Shown here piece by piece: positions 33,997 to 45,017 of a stretch of DNA of 64,000 nt (positions are counted from its first letter, which is position 1; each line of letters starts with the position of its first letter). The translations under genes and the position numbers were made by a program. Under the pieces are notes generated by a model. That model did no database searches, had not been told where the DNA came from, and saw nothing but the letters and a program-made list of their open reading frames with translations. Origin of the DNA: Rhipidocladum racemiflorum (lineage: Eukaryota > Streptophyta > Magnoliopsida > Poales > Poaceae); NCBI GenBank assembly GCA_036346355.1, contig CM070584.1:28180039-28244038 (forward strand), written 5' to 3'.

Positions 33997-35384
33997 CTTT
34001 GAAGATAACCTTCAAACAACACATTTGCCTGAGATGGTCTTTGGGGAGAGTTTCTTATCTCTTCAGCATCTTTGGGACCGGCATCGATTGTATTTCAATG
34101 CGCTTTGATGCTCTCAAGGCATGGAAACAAGAGGCATTGCCGCTGTTGAAGTTCCGCTGCAGCGAAATGGAAGTTCAGAAGGTTCTTCTATAACTGTATT
34201 TTATTACTTAATGCATGCTAGGAAGTGTTTCTAGTAGAAAATATTGGATTTGCTTGGCATCACCTTTGTATGAAAGCACTGTAATTTTTCTTACAGTTTC
34301 AAGTTTTGGTCACATATACATATCTAGTGATGAAACAAATTTAAGATGCTTCTATTTACATTTTATTGTGGGAATTTCACTGACGATTTCACCAGTTTTT
34401 TTCTCCTTTTTTGGCTCCTTGGTCTATTTACTTTTCTTACTAGTTGGTACCGTATTCAGAAAAAACTTATTTTTTTTGTGGTATTTGAGTATTTCTTTTC
34501 CAGATGCAAACAAATTTAGATGGATGTAGCAGTTTGTGTTGGGAGGATACTGATGACCGGATTGACCTTGTTGCTCTTTCAGCAAAAGAACCAATTCTTT
34601 TCTATGATGAGGTATGAAAATGGAACAAATTCTTCATGATTTCTCTCTACACTGGCTTACCCCTGACGTGACATATTTAGGTTATCCTGTATGAAGATGA
34701 GTTAGATGATAATGGTATTTCATTCCTTACAGTGCGAGTGGTAAGTGCTATCTAACTACCCTTATTTTTAACTGGACTTTTTGTATGCCAACATCAACTT
34801 TTAGGTCAACACATTTGATATGATCTTTGTTTGCATATCTGCAGAGGGTGATGCCAACTGGTTGGTTTCTCATTGCTATGCTTTTGGGTATGATATACTG
34901 CTGAAAATTGTCGAAGGTCCTCCAAGCAAGCTTATGTCCATGTTTCAAATGCAAACATTTATTATCTATAGCAGTTTCAAGACTCGTTTTTACATTAATA
35001 ACAGGCTTAGCGTAATTATTTCCCTTGTATGTTAATAGCTTAGGGTTGATGGTGTACTTATGAGATTGAGGGATACTCGAGTGTATTGCTGTTTTGGAGA
35101 TAATGAGGAAGCAGAACCTGTAGTACTGCGTGAACGCTGCTGGAGGGAAGCAACATTCGCTAGCTTGTCTGCGGTATGCTCTCTCCCTATCTCAACCAAA
35201 CAATTTTCTTTGAATAAGTTCATGGCAAGCATGTTAGAATGTATTCATTTTTTTTTTATCCTTTTTCTCAATGATGTAGAAAGGATATCCTTCCGACCCC
35301 GCAGCATATGCAGACCCGAATCTTATTTCTCAGAAGCTTCCGGTTGTGATGCAGAAGACCCAAAAGCTGAAAATACCCAATTGA
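33997..35384 (+). pseudogene. TIP41-like protein pseudogene
   Basis: TIP41-like proteins bind the PP2A-associated factor Tap42 and act in TOR signalling. Recognisable blocks in order: THLPEMVFGESFLSLQH and FDALKAWKQEALP (33997-34180); DRIDLVALSAKEPILFYDE (about 34551-34611); VILYEDELDDNGISFLTVRV (34681-34740); RVMPTGWFL (34845-34871); LRVDGVLMRLRDTRVYCCFG (35039-35098), then LRERCWREATFASLSA. The last exon is KGYPSDPAAYADPNLISQKL to KIPN and the stop at 35384. Splice-like GT and AG sites flank the exons. It is broken: frameshifts near 34070 and 34150, no first exon with an ATG, and the exon that should hold the DYDYTFTTPYCGS block is missing. Introns are kept, so it is a DNA-level copy, not a retrocopy. 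Confidence 0.85.
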
Positions 35385-35439
35385 CCTGCTAACACCTTGC
35401 CCGTGTGTACATCCATGACTGCTCGATCGTGGCCTCGTT

Positions 35440-35895
35440 CTGTTTGCCATGTGTTGTAGATGTTCCTGCTGCTTTTATCATGATCAAAGTTCTTGTTATA
35501 AAAAAGACATTGTAGACCATTGCCGCCCGCCTGGGCTTATGAACTTGGCAACTCACTGCTAGTCTCTTCACGAATGAATAAGGCATCCCCACTGGCTCTC
35601 ATCGTGTATTCATGTTGCATTGTGGGAACTGGGAAATGGTTGGTCACGGCCTATGTCGTATGCAAGTTCCTGCTGCTTTTATCATGATCAAAGTTCTTGT
35701 TATAAAAAATTCCCTTGCAGCGTTGTCGTTACAATAAATTCTGAATTTTAAATCCCCGTATTGAAATATAGCCGTTCGAATTTACCCGTTAAAAAATAGC
35801 CGTTGCAGCGTTGTCGTTACAATAAATTCTGAATTTTAAATCCCCGCATTGAAATATAGCCGTTCGAATTTACCCGTTGAAAAAAACCGTTGCAG
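35440..35895. repeat. Local duplications downstream of the TIP41-like exons
   Basis: TGCTGCTTTTATCATGATCA with flanks occurs near 35466 and again near 35671. A separate unit of about 88 bp, starting GCGTTGTCGTTACAATAAAT, occurs at about 35719 and 35807. Confidence 0.8.
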
Positions 35896-36085
35896 CGTGG
35901 TGGTTACAATAGCTGTTATGGCGGTTATGGAATATGATTAAAATATAGGGGAGAGAAAATAGAGAGTGTGATATGGAGAGTGCTGTTGGAGAGGAAGGAG
36001 ATATAAAGAGTCAAATTTTTGGAGAACTCTCCAAATATGACTTTTGGAGAGTGAGATTTGGAGAGTGCTGTTGGAGATGCTCTTA

Positions 36086-37673
36086 GCTGTAGGCAATTAA
36101 ATAATATTAAGTGTGTTTCAGTTGGTTAGACTAATGTCGGTTTTGTAACTCAATAAAAGGATGTACGAAGTCTACTTATGCATTAGATTATGAAACCAAT
36201 GTAGAAACTAATAAGCTTCCATGTAAACCTTGAAAATAAATAGAGTACTGTGTTCCCTTGCTTAAAGTACTTATGTGTAAGAAAATATTCCGACATTAGT
36301 TAACGATCTGCAACTTGTGGTCAGTACTGGTTTCAGTTCAGACTTCAGAACATGTTCTAGTTAATATAAGAAAGGGAAAGAACAATAGTAGCAGCTGAAA
36401 TTTCCAAAGATTTTGGAACAACGTAAGCTGGAATTGTAACGAAAAGCATGCGATTACTTGGATAATAGTGCCGGTTCTTGTTCTAATTGTATCAACATGA
36501 CAACATTATTAGCTTCAGTGCAACGGAGGTTCAGGGGGTTATTACCTTACAATTGACAGCAGGCCTGGATCAAGTTCTCTGTGGATAGCAACTCTCTTTG
36601 TTACTGCAGAGAAAAGGAAAGAAAATCACTTTCAGAGGCCTATGGATAAACAATCAAATTCTTTCTCTAATCATTTTTTATTTGCCTTCAGGAAGCATTT
36701 TCAGTATGGAAGTAACACAATGTTTGATAATATCGAGAATGTTTAGTTAGCTTTGTTTAGGGCAATCAATGAATAATTCTTTGGGTGTTGCACTGACCAA
36801 CTGAGGTACTTAGGTTATGGAGGAACACAATATTAAAAGAGTAAATTGTACTCTTGAGTCTTGATAATGACACAATGCAGTCTTCAAATTTGCATGAGGC
36901 AGATGTAAGTACCTGACATGGTCTTGTTTCCTTCGTCATCATTCCCGATATTCAAAGAGTAGAATACCTATTAGACAGACCACAGCTCACATGCTCAATA
37001 TCTACATGCACAGAACTCAGATGTATGCAATTCAATATCTACATGTAAAGAAGTAATCAAAGCTGTCAAAGATGCAACACTGCAACAGTTCAGGGAGCAT
37101 ATTATTTTGCACACAATTCAGTTGTAGAAATGTTACAAGTAGTCAACTGATGAAAATGTGAATCTATGAATGACAAACTTTGACAAGACTGCTTGGAATG
37201 TTAAAACAAGTACAATGATGTACGCATCAACAATTATTACAAGACCAACAATGTGCATCCAACAGTTACAGATAATTGAGTTATAATGGGACACTTAGCT
37301 AGATAAATCATAAATGTATGTTGTGTCAGAATATACAAAAGGGAAGTTTGTGCAGTACAATCAAAATTCACCAAATCATGTTTCTATTCTTTTTAATCAG
37401 ATGGCATGCATACTGTTCAAATGTTCCTATAAAATTTTACAACGAAGCCATTTTAGTCTGCATCACTAGGAATTGATACATGAATAATGCCGTCTTACAT
37501 CAGAATAGCAAGTCAGTGAACTTTTACCACTAAAAATCCCGTAAGAGGCCAGAATTGAACTCTTAGAAGTAAACTTTCTCTCTGTTGATTACGGAAGAGA
37601 GCTAGAAAACTAGTCATAACCAGAAGATGCCATCTTGGCTTCAGCTGTTCCCCTCATGACCACTATAGAAGTT
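36086..37673. other. Non-coding stretch
   Basis: AT-rich with no long open frame and no recognised repeat. I see nothing here that supports a gene. Confidence 0.4.
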
Positions 37674-37683
37674 GTTGCGCTTT
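37674..37683. repeat. MULE target-site duplication, left copy
   Basis: GTTGCGCTTT here against GTTGCACTTT at 47335-47344, nine of ten identical. Mutator-like elements make 8-11 bp duplications. Confidence 0.8.
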
Positions 37684-37790
37684 GAATTTTTTTTTTAAAT
37701 AAACTATATTTTATTCCAAATTGCAAAAGTAAATGTCTGCCGCAAGAAATTTCAGTTTTATACGTCTATCGCCTGTTCATCGGGCGATAT
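37684..37790 (+). repeat. MULE left terminal inverted repeat
   Basis: Matches the reverse complement of 47228-47334 at roughly two thirds of positions by eye, with the shared words listed for the element. Confidence 0.75.
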
Positions 37791-37886
37791 AAGCCTGTCG
37801 CCCATCAATCGGGCGACAGGAGACCTTTCGTGTTTTCTGTCGCCTGTTAGACGGGCGACAGGCTTATATCGCCCGATGAACAGGCG
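37770..37886. repeat. Perfect 34-bp inverted repeat in the MULE 5' subterminal region
   Basis: 37770-37803 begins CGCCTGTTCATCGGGCGATA. 37853-37886 is its exact reverse complement over 34 bp, with a 49-bp loop. Shorter copies of the same word (TCGGGCGACAGG) follow at 37809-37820 and 37954-37963. Any transcript through it would form a strong hairpin. Confidence 0.9.
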
Positions 37887-37965
37887 ACAGAATAAAAATC
37901 CCCCGTTGGACGGACGACGTAAAGCATGCGGGGTTCCTGTCGCCCGTCCATCGGGCGACAGGAAT

Positions 37966-37977
37966 ATTTTATAAAGG
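37966..37977 (+). promoter_or_regulatory. Putative transposase promoter TATA box
   Basis: ATTTTATAAAGG lies just after the subterminal repeats, followed by an AG-rich leader (38005-38075). A leader intron then runs from GT at 38107 to AG at 38735, three bases before the transposase ATG. Confidence 0.55.
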
Positions 37978-38737
37978 GCTCGCGCGAACGGCCGGCCGGC
38001 AGAAGCAAGACAGAAGAAGAAAGAAAAAAGAGAAGAAGAGAGGAAAAAAGAGAGGAGGGAAGAAAAAAGAGAGCGCGATTTTTGAGCCTCGTCATTTCAT
38101 ATTCAGGTAATTTCTCGTTCTTTAGTTTTTGTATTTGTAGATCTAGAAAATCTAGTTAGACGTAGAAAGATTTAGCAAACCTAGTTTGTAGTTAGATGTA
38201 GTACAGACATAGCAAATCTAGTTAGGTGTAGGTAGATCTAGGAAATCTAGTTTGATGTAGGTATGCACTACTCGTTTTAACTTTTTTAGCAGTAAGTTAT
38301 GATTTAGTAGAAATGATTTTAGATCTAGGTTTGTGTGCGTTGATATATCGAATGTAGATACTTTGAACGAATAGAAGTATTCATTTCATAGGAATGCAGT
38401 TGGGTACATATAGCGAAAGTAGTTTGATTAACGTCGAGTAGAAATTAATCGTAGAGAATGTAGTTAGAGTAGTTGTTTAATTCTTTAGTAGTAGATCTAG
38501 TGAATGTAGATATTGTATACCGATACGAATACATCCATATACATATTCAATTCTTATGAATGTAGTACGACAGAGATAGCGATTGTTACGATCTTAGATA
38601 TGTATTGTTAGAAATGTAGGAAATTTTTGTACGAATAAATATGTATTTTTGTAGCATATAGATGTACCAAAGTTGGGGGTCATAATATTTTTTACGGAAA
38701 GTAATTAATTCGTGGGTGAATGAATGGATTTGCAGAT

Positions 38738-41558
38738 ATGGCAGAACGGGTTCTATTTAGAATATATTATGGCGAAGGGGTTGTAATGTATGGTTCGGAG
38801 GGTGCAGATCTAAGTAATTTACAGTATGTGGACAGAAGTTTGAGTAAGATCGAAGAACGCACATTTTCTTCAGTGTTGAAGTGGTTGTATTATACTTTTC
38901 GGATGGAAGAAGAGAAGTGGCAGCTGAAGGTATTTTGCCTCTGTAGTATGCAGAACAATCCATTTTGTTGGGAGCTAGTTGAGTTGAAAGGAACCGCATC
39001 GTGGAGATCATATGTGAGGGGGACAGAGCAACGGGGATGGAACCGGGTGCTTTTAGTGCAAGCCTATGGCCGGGATGTTGCCCCCCAGCAGCAGCCGGAC
39101 GGTGGTGAGTGTAGTCAGGCTCAAAATGATTTAAGTTTTGGTGACACCGAAATTGGGGGATCTAGCTGTAAGCAGTACATCCAGACACGCAACGAGGACA
39201 TTATTTGCCAAAGTGGCGAACAATCTGAATTTGGGGAGGACGAAGCAAATGTTGGACAAGTAGCGCGGGGACTAGTAGACGAAGGTGAGCAAATTGATGA
39301 AATAACAGTTAGGATGGAAGAGGAAGACCGTGAGTACGGCATAGCAGAAGTGGAAGACGACGATGAGTCGGATAAGGAAGATGGAGGTACGGAGCCGCCT
39401 GTGCCAGCCGAGTGGAGCACACATCAATTTGAGAGGTTGGTTGTTAATGAAACCAACGACATACGTTGGCAGTACAGCCCCAACGAGGTTAGGCCTGACA
39501 GTATGTACACGACAAAGGAGGCTGTGCAGGATGCTGTGAAAGATTGGGCCTTATCATTAAGAAGGACTTTCAGGGTTAAGAAATCCATGCCGACCTGCTA
39601 CAACGTGGTGTGTGAGATCCATGGCTGTCCATGGAGAGTGCACGCGTACAAGCCGAAGTGGGGCACCCATTGGTTATGCTCGAAGGTTGAGCAGCACAGC
39701 TGTATGATTGAGGAAACAATGATGGCTCACAGGAACCTGTCATCTGGGTTTGTCGCGAATATCATGTACTCAGAGATAGTGGAGAACCTGACTTATGAGC
39801 CCCGTGCTATTATCCGAGCTATCGAGAACAGATATCAGTACACAATTAGCTATGGGAAGGCTTGGAGGGCGAAACAGAAGGCCTTAGAAACGAGGTTTGG
39901 GAAGTTTGAAGACTCGTACCACAATCTGCCCGCACTGCTCAGTTGCATTCAGGGAAGAAATCCCGGCACTTACTATGATTATCAGATTGTCTGTCAATCA
40001 AGTGGCCAACTAAAAGGCATCTAAGGAGAGTGTTCTTCGCATTCGGAGCTTGCATTAAGGCGTTTTATCACTGTCGTCCATTGCTGTGCGTGGACGGCAC
40101 ATTCTTGACCGGGAAATACAAAGGGCAAATTTTGACAGCTGTGGGTGTTGACGGAGACAACCAGATTCTGCCTGTTGCATTTGCCTTCGTAGAAAGTGAG
40201 AACTATGAGAGTTGGCTATGGTTCCTGCGGAACTTGAAGATTGGGGTGGTCAATACTCGTCAGGATGTGTGCGTGCTGCACGACAGGCATGCTGGTCTGC
40301 TTAGTGCGATCAACCAGTTGCAAACAGGGGCAGAGGAGCCATTTCCATGGCCTGACTTGCAGAGCCGATGGTGCATGAGGCATTTGGGCGCAAATTTCTA
40401 CAAGTAATTCAGGAACAAGGAACTCATGAACACGTTCAAAAGACTATGTAAGCAGAACCAGGAGAGCAAGTTCCGGACTCTGTGGAAAAATATCGATGAG
40501 CTGACAAGAAAACATAAAGAGGAGATGGCGAACAAGAGTACTGCCAGCGAAGGACACGATGAGGCGGAGCCTCTTCCCCCCTGCCAACAGAAGATGACGT
40601 GACTAATCGTCGTCGAAGGCAAAGGCCAATCAAATGTTTCTCGGACTGGATCAAGCACGAACCGAAGGAAAAGTGGGCACTGTTACATGACACACATGGT
40701 GCCAGATACGGTGTGATGACCAGTAACTTTGCAGAAGTTTACAACTGGGTAATGAGAGGGATGAGGTGTCTCCCATTGGTGGGAATTGTTGAGGGAGTGC
40801 TACGGGGCACAACCAAGTACTTCGTCGACAGACATCAAGCTGCACAGATAGTGCTGAGACATGAGAAGCTCCTGTACTCCTCCATGATCAGAAAATACAT
40901 GGAAGAGAAGAGTCAGAAGGCGGCCAAGCATAGAGCTATAAAAGTTGGTGCACGAACACTACGCTTCGAGGTGATCTGTAAGGATAAAGGACGGCGTGGA
41001 ACCAACCAGCGGGTTGTCATTCAGGAGTGCGTATTACAGGACATTTGCAAATGCTCGTGTAACAAGCTTCACCTTTTGCACAGGCCGTGTTCTCATGTGA
41101 TAGCCGCATGTGCTTTATTTGGGATGCAACCTGGTACCTATCTATCTGAATATTTCAGGAAGGAAAGGGTAATGGCAACTTGGAGCGAGGAGCTGTATGG
41201 TTACGGTGTTGTGGGTTCTTTCACCACAACTCCTAGTGCTGATGAAAGGTTCTGGGTCCCAGATTTTAATGCAGGTAGATGGAAAGCAGGGCGTCGGAAG
41301 ACAAGACGTATCAGAAATGACATGGATGAGTCACAAGCTGGCAAGCGCGTGAAGAAATTTCATTGTGCAAGGAAACAGGACATACGTTCAAGAATTGCCA
41401 CGCACAAAACGGAGGAGATGAAGGAGGAGATGGCAATCCGACGGTGGTGGGTGGATCGTCCTGTGCGACGAGTGCTGCACGACGCCAACGTACCACATGA
41501 GAAGCAATTTAATCGCAATGTAATCATGTGCTGTGTGTTGTGTGAACCCTGTGTGTAA
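38738..41558 (+). pseudogene. mudrA-like: MULE transposase (mudrA type), disabled
   Basis: The start ATG at 38738 follows a leader intron that ends TTTGCAG. Domains in order: an N-terminal acidic region (about 39250-39400); the MuDR DNA-binding region with SMYTTKEAVQDAVKDWAL and CEIHGCPWRVHAYKPKWGTH (39500-39680); the MULE DDE core (40030-40400) with LLCVDGTFLTGKYKGQIL, in which D is the first catalytic residue, and VCVLHDRHAGLLSAI with the second; and a SWIM zinc finger CKCSCNKLHLLHRPCSHVIA (41050-41110). A C-terminal zinc knuckle (HCAR to TGHTFKNC, 41360-41395) follows. Disabling changes: frameshift near 40000, CAA to TAA stop at 40405, frameshift before 40599, frameshift inside the knuckle near 41375. 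The ancestral protein was about 930 residues. Confidence 0.92.
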
Positions 41559-41747
41559 GCCTGCTGCATATGGCTGTGAGTGTTGTGCATTGAAAAATTA
41601 TTGTAACTGTTTCTGAATATTTATGATGCTTGAACAATTTTACGTGAGTGTTTGTTTCAACACATTGTTGAGAGAAACCTATAGTATTCGGACGCTTTTC
41701 TTTTGATATGGTTTTGAAGTGTAACTCACAAATTGTTATTTACAAGT

Positions 41748-44489
41748 ATGGCTGACCAGCCAGGAGATGACGAGTGGCCCTTCAAGTTGCTGGATCCGGT
41801 CGTCGATGGTAGTCACCGTGCCCACATCACCACCGCTTTTCCAGAGGAGGGAGGCGAGCCGCACACGCTGGGCGTCCTTCGACCGAGGACACCGCAGTAC
41901 GGCTGGGAGATCGATCCTCGTTGGGTCCCCAGGTAACATATTACAATTCAGATTTCTTAATATGTTTGTGGTAGTGTTCTTACTGGTGTTGTACTAAAAT
42001 AAATTACATGTTTTTCCTTTCGTAGGCTTCGAGCTTCAGGATTGCTCCCTTTCGCCCGGATGGTACGGGATGTGGGTCGCCAATTCCTGTTCGACAGGTC
42101 CCTAATCACCGCTCTGGTGGATCGGTGGAGGCCGGAGACCCACACCTTCCACCTACCTATCGGGGAGATGGCGATCACTCTGCAGGACGTGTCGTACCTA
42201 CTCGGCCTCCCGATCGCCGGCGACGCTGTGGTGCCACATGACGTCGACCCTGCGTGGTGCCCGCAGCTACTTCAGCGGTTTGCTGGTGTGCTACCACCAC
42301 CAGACTACCGGGGCTTCACCGGCACACACGGTCCAACGCTGCGGTGGCTTCGACAGTTCGTGGTACGCAACTAGACTATGAAAACACAAGTGCTCCTCAA
42401 TTACAGCTTACAATAACATGTAATATGTGATCTTCTATCTTGCAGCCTTCGCAGATCGTCGAGCCGGCGGACGAGTACAGGGTCAGCCGCCACTTGGAGG
42501 CGTACCTGCTGGTCGTTTACCGGGTGCTTGTTCACGAGCTCCCATGGGGATAGCGTGGACAGGCGCCTTGTCCAGTTTGCGAGGGAGATAGCAGACGCCG
42601 CCCTCGACGACGTGCCACAGTACTCCTGGGGGTCCGCTGTCCTGTGTAGCACATACCGGGCCCTCTGCGACGGGTGTACCCGGACCGGCGATGAGTCGAC
42701 CTTCACTGGATGCCCGCTGCTGGTACAGCTGTGGGCATACGAGAGGTTCCAGATCGGGCGCCCCACCATCAGCCTGGCGTCGGTTGACCCTACAGGCGAT
42801 GGCGACGTCGACGGTCCGACCATGGGCACCATCTGGTGCCACCGACGGGTAAGATATTTCAACTGAAAGTTTGGTAATATTGCTTCTACATTTCTGAATA
42901 CTAACGGTAACGTTCTGTTGTCACTGCAGCCTAAGTGGGCACACCGGACGGTGCGCCAGGGCTACCTGCAGTTCGTCGCGGCGTTCGACCACCTCACGGA
43001 CGACCACGTACGTTGGACACCGTACACTTAGGCGCAGGTACTGCTTCGTGTGACCGGCGGCGCCCTGTCGACCCTGTGCACGCGAGACGCGGCGTACTGG
43101 CTCACACGGCGGTTCCTGGTGTTCGACGTCCAGGTCGAGGCCTACGCTGTCCATCGAGTGATGAGGCAGTTCGGCCTACGACAGGAGTTCCCAGTGCCGG
43201 CCGGCCATTTGCTCCCACACGCCGCCCACACGTAAGTTCCCTCGATCGATGTTCCATAATTACCATCGTGTGTTACCATCTAATATTTGTACATTCATTT
43301 CTCATCCACAGCCAGACTAGGAAGGGGGTGCATGGGGCCACCCCCTGGCACGTACGGATGGCTCCATGGATCGAGGAGTGGGCTGGAGCCCTCGAGGACG
43401 TCCATGCTGATGATGCGCCATACGATCTGGAGACGTACCAGGCGTACCGACAGCGGTTCACCTCTCGCACATGTGTGTGCCTGGTACGCATCGACTCGGA
43501 TCCTCCCAGGCACGTCCCCGGCCCGCGAGACACGTATCCCGCGCATACGGACACGGCTCTGCACGCTGCGGTACGTTGTATCCGATATACGTTTAACCAT
43601 TTGATATCTGTGGTATCTAATTTGCGATGTTTTTTCCAGACTGACATGCTAGGCCAGTTCTACGAGGAGTCGTGCAGGATGCTCTCGCGATTGACCGGCG
43701 GCCTGCGGGTGAGCAGAGAGGACGTTGCCAGCTTGCTCGGTAGGTTCCGGGACGGCTCGCGACGCCTCCGGGCTTGGTCGGATCACCCCTGCCTCGTGGT
43801 GTGGTCTCCGACACACCGCTCGCGCTAGGGAGGGGACCTGCGGCTGGTGCAGGCTTCGACACCGGAGGTGCTCCTTCTTCACACCACGGTGCAGCCTTCC
43901 ACGGTGGAGGTGCTGCAGGTGTGTGCTGTTTCATGTTTTGCATTCACTTTTCATGCTTTGCACTCACCAAGTCACTTGTCTTAACATTTCTTCCCTTCGT
44001 GCAGGTGCTGGAGGTGCTGGAGGTGTCAGTGCACCGTGGTTGCCGCCTGCTGCTGATGACTACGACGGGCGGGGTGATGATCATGATGACTACGAGGACG
44101 ACACCGTGTCGAGGTACCTCGTTGATCCACCCCCAGTTCAGCTTGTTACCGCACAGCAGCAGTGGGTGCCACGATCGACGCAGTGGCACACGACACCGCC
44201 ACCACCACCGACCCAGCCTGGGTCGTCGCAGTGGGTGCCGCCACCTCCACCGACCCAGCTTGGGTCATCGCAGTTGGTGCCGCCACCTCCACTGACGCAG
44301 GTTGGACCGACGCAGCACTAGACACCCCCACCACCACCGGTGCATGCTGACCAGCCTGTGTACGCCACACCTCCAGCGAGACCACGGAGGGCCCACCAGT
44401 CGCCGACGCACCTGACGTACTCCCGAGGTCAGATCCGGAGGAGGACTACACACCAGCGAGGAGGCGCCCCGAAGAGGGGACGACACTAG
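41748..44489 (+). pseudogene. Plant mobile domain (PMD) gene carried by the MULE, broken
   Basis: PMD proteins (MAIN/MAIL1 family in plants) also occur inside transposons. Exons by GT and AG sites: 41748-41932, 42026-42362, 42446-42848, 42930-43231, 43313-43570, 43640-43918, 44005-44489. Exon 2 carries FHLPIGEMAITLQDVSYLLG, the PMD signature (LP.GEM..TL.DV..LLGL). Exon 3 continues TSSHGDSVDRRLVQFAREIA, exon 5 holds ATPWHVRMAPWIEEW, and the last exon is a Pro and Gln tail with a tandem PPPPPTQPGSSQWV motif. Breaks: a one-base frameshift near 42520 and an in-frame TAG at about 43029. The role in transposition is unknown. Confidence 0.82.
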
Positions 44490-44621
44490 TTTCTTTTATG
44501 TTTCAGTGTTCGTAATTTTTTTTGTTTATTTTGGTTGGCACTTTCGATTAGGGCGGTGATTGTTGGTACTATTTTGTGTACTTTCTCATATTACATGGTT
44601 CATTATATATTTCTGTCCGCT

Positions 44622-44752
44622 TTTCCAGCTTTTGTCATATCATCTTTTACAGCTTTTGTCATATCACCTTTTGAAGCTTTTGTCATATCACCTTTTCCAG
44701 CTTTTGTCTTATCACCTTTTCCAGCTTTTGTCATATCATCTTTTTCAGCTGC
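44622..44752 (+). repeat. 24-bp tandem repeat 3' of the PMD gene
   Basis: Six near-identical copies of a unit with the core AGCTTTTGTCATATCA, about 130 bp downstream of the PMD stop. The third base of the unit varies, giving an open frame by chance. Confidence 0.9.
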
Positions 44753-45017
44753 CTAAAGCTGCATGACCTAGCCTTCATGCCGACTATGGGAGAGATTCCC
44801 GGTGTAAAGCTGTCACCATAGCCAGGCTCATGTCCCTTCACATGCAAAGCTGCAGAAGCATCCGATGCTCGCGGATTTGAACTTCTCTTAAGTCCGCCAC
44901 TCTCTCCTTTGGCTGGCCCCTCACCACCATTATAAAACCCGACCGGGGGACGGATATGTGCATCACATTGCCAAAACTACAATAAACATTAGCCGACTTT
45001 ACACAGATTAGGCCACG

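Larger units (their letters stand above)
32876..36082. mobile_element. TIR-flanked 3.2 kb unit with TTA target duplication, enclosing a TIP41-like pseudogene
   Basis: The left end reads GAGCAACTCCAAAAG and the right complement reads GAGCATCTCCAACAG. Each is bordered by TTA (32873-32875 and 36083-36085). A 3-bp TTA duplication with such ends fits the PIF/Harbinger superfamily; this is inference. The right third (35700-36060) is typical MITE-like filler with repeated GGAGAGTG words. No transposase is present. The middle holds exons and introns of a host-type gene, so the unit may have captured a gene fragment, or two nearby MITEs may bracket it by chance. Confidence 0.6.

Noticed and set aside
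43774..44350. Alternative plus- and minus-strand frames in the PMD gene tail
   Set aside because: Pro, Gln and Thr repeats open several frames. The frame that continues from the upstream exons and ends at 44489 was preferred.
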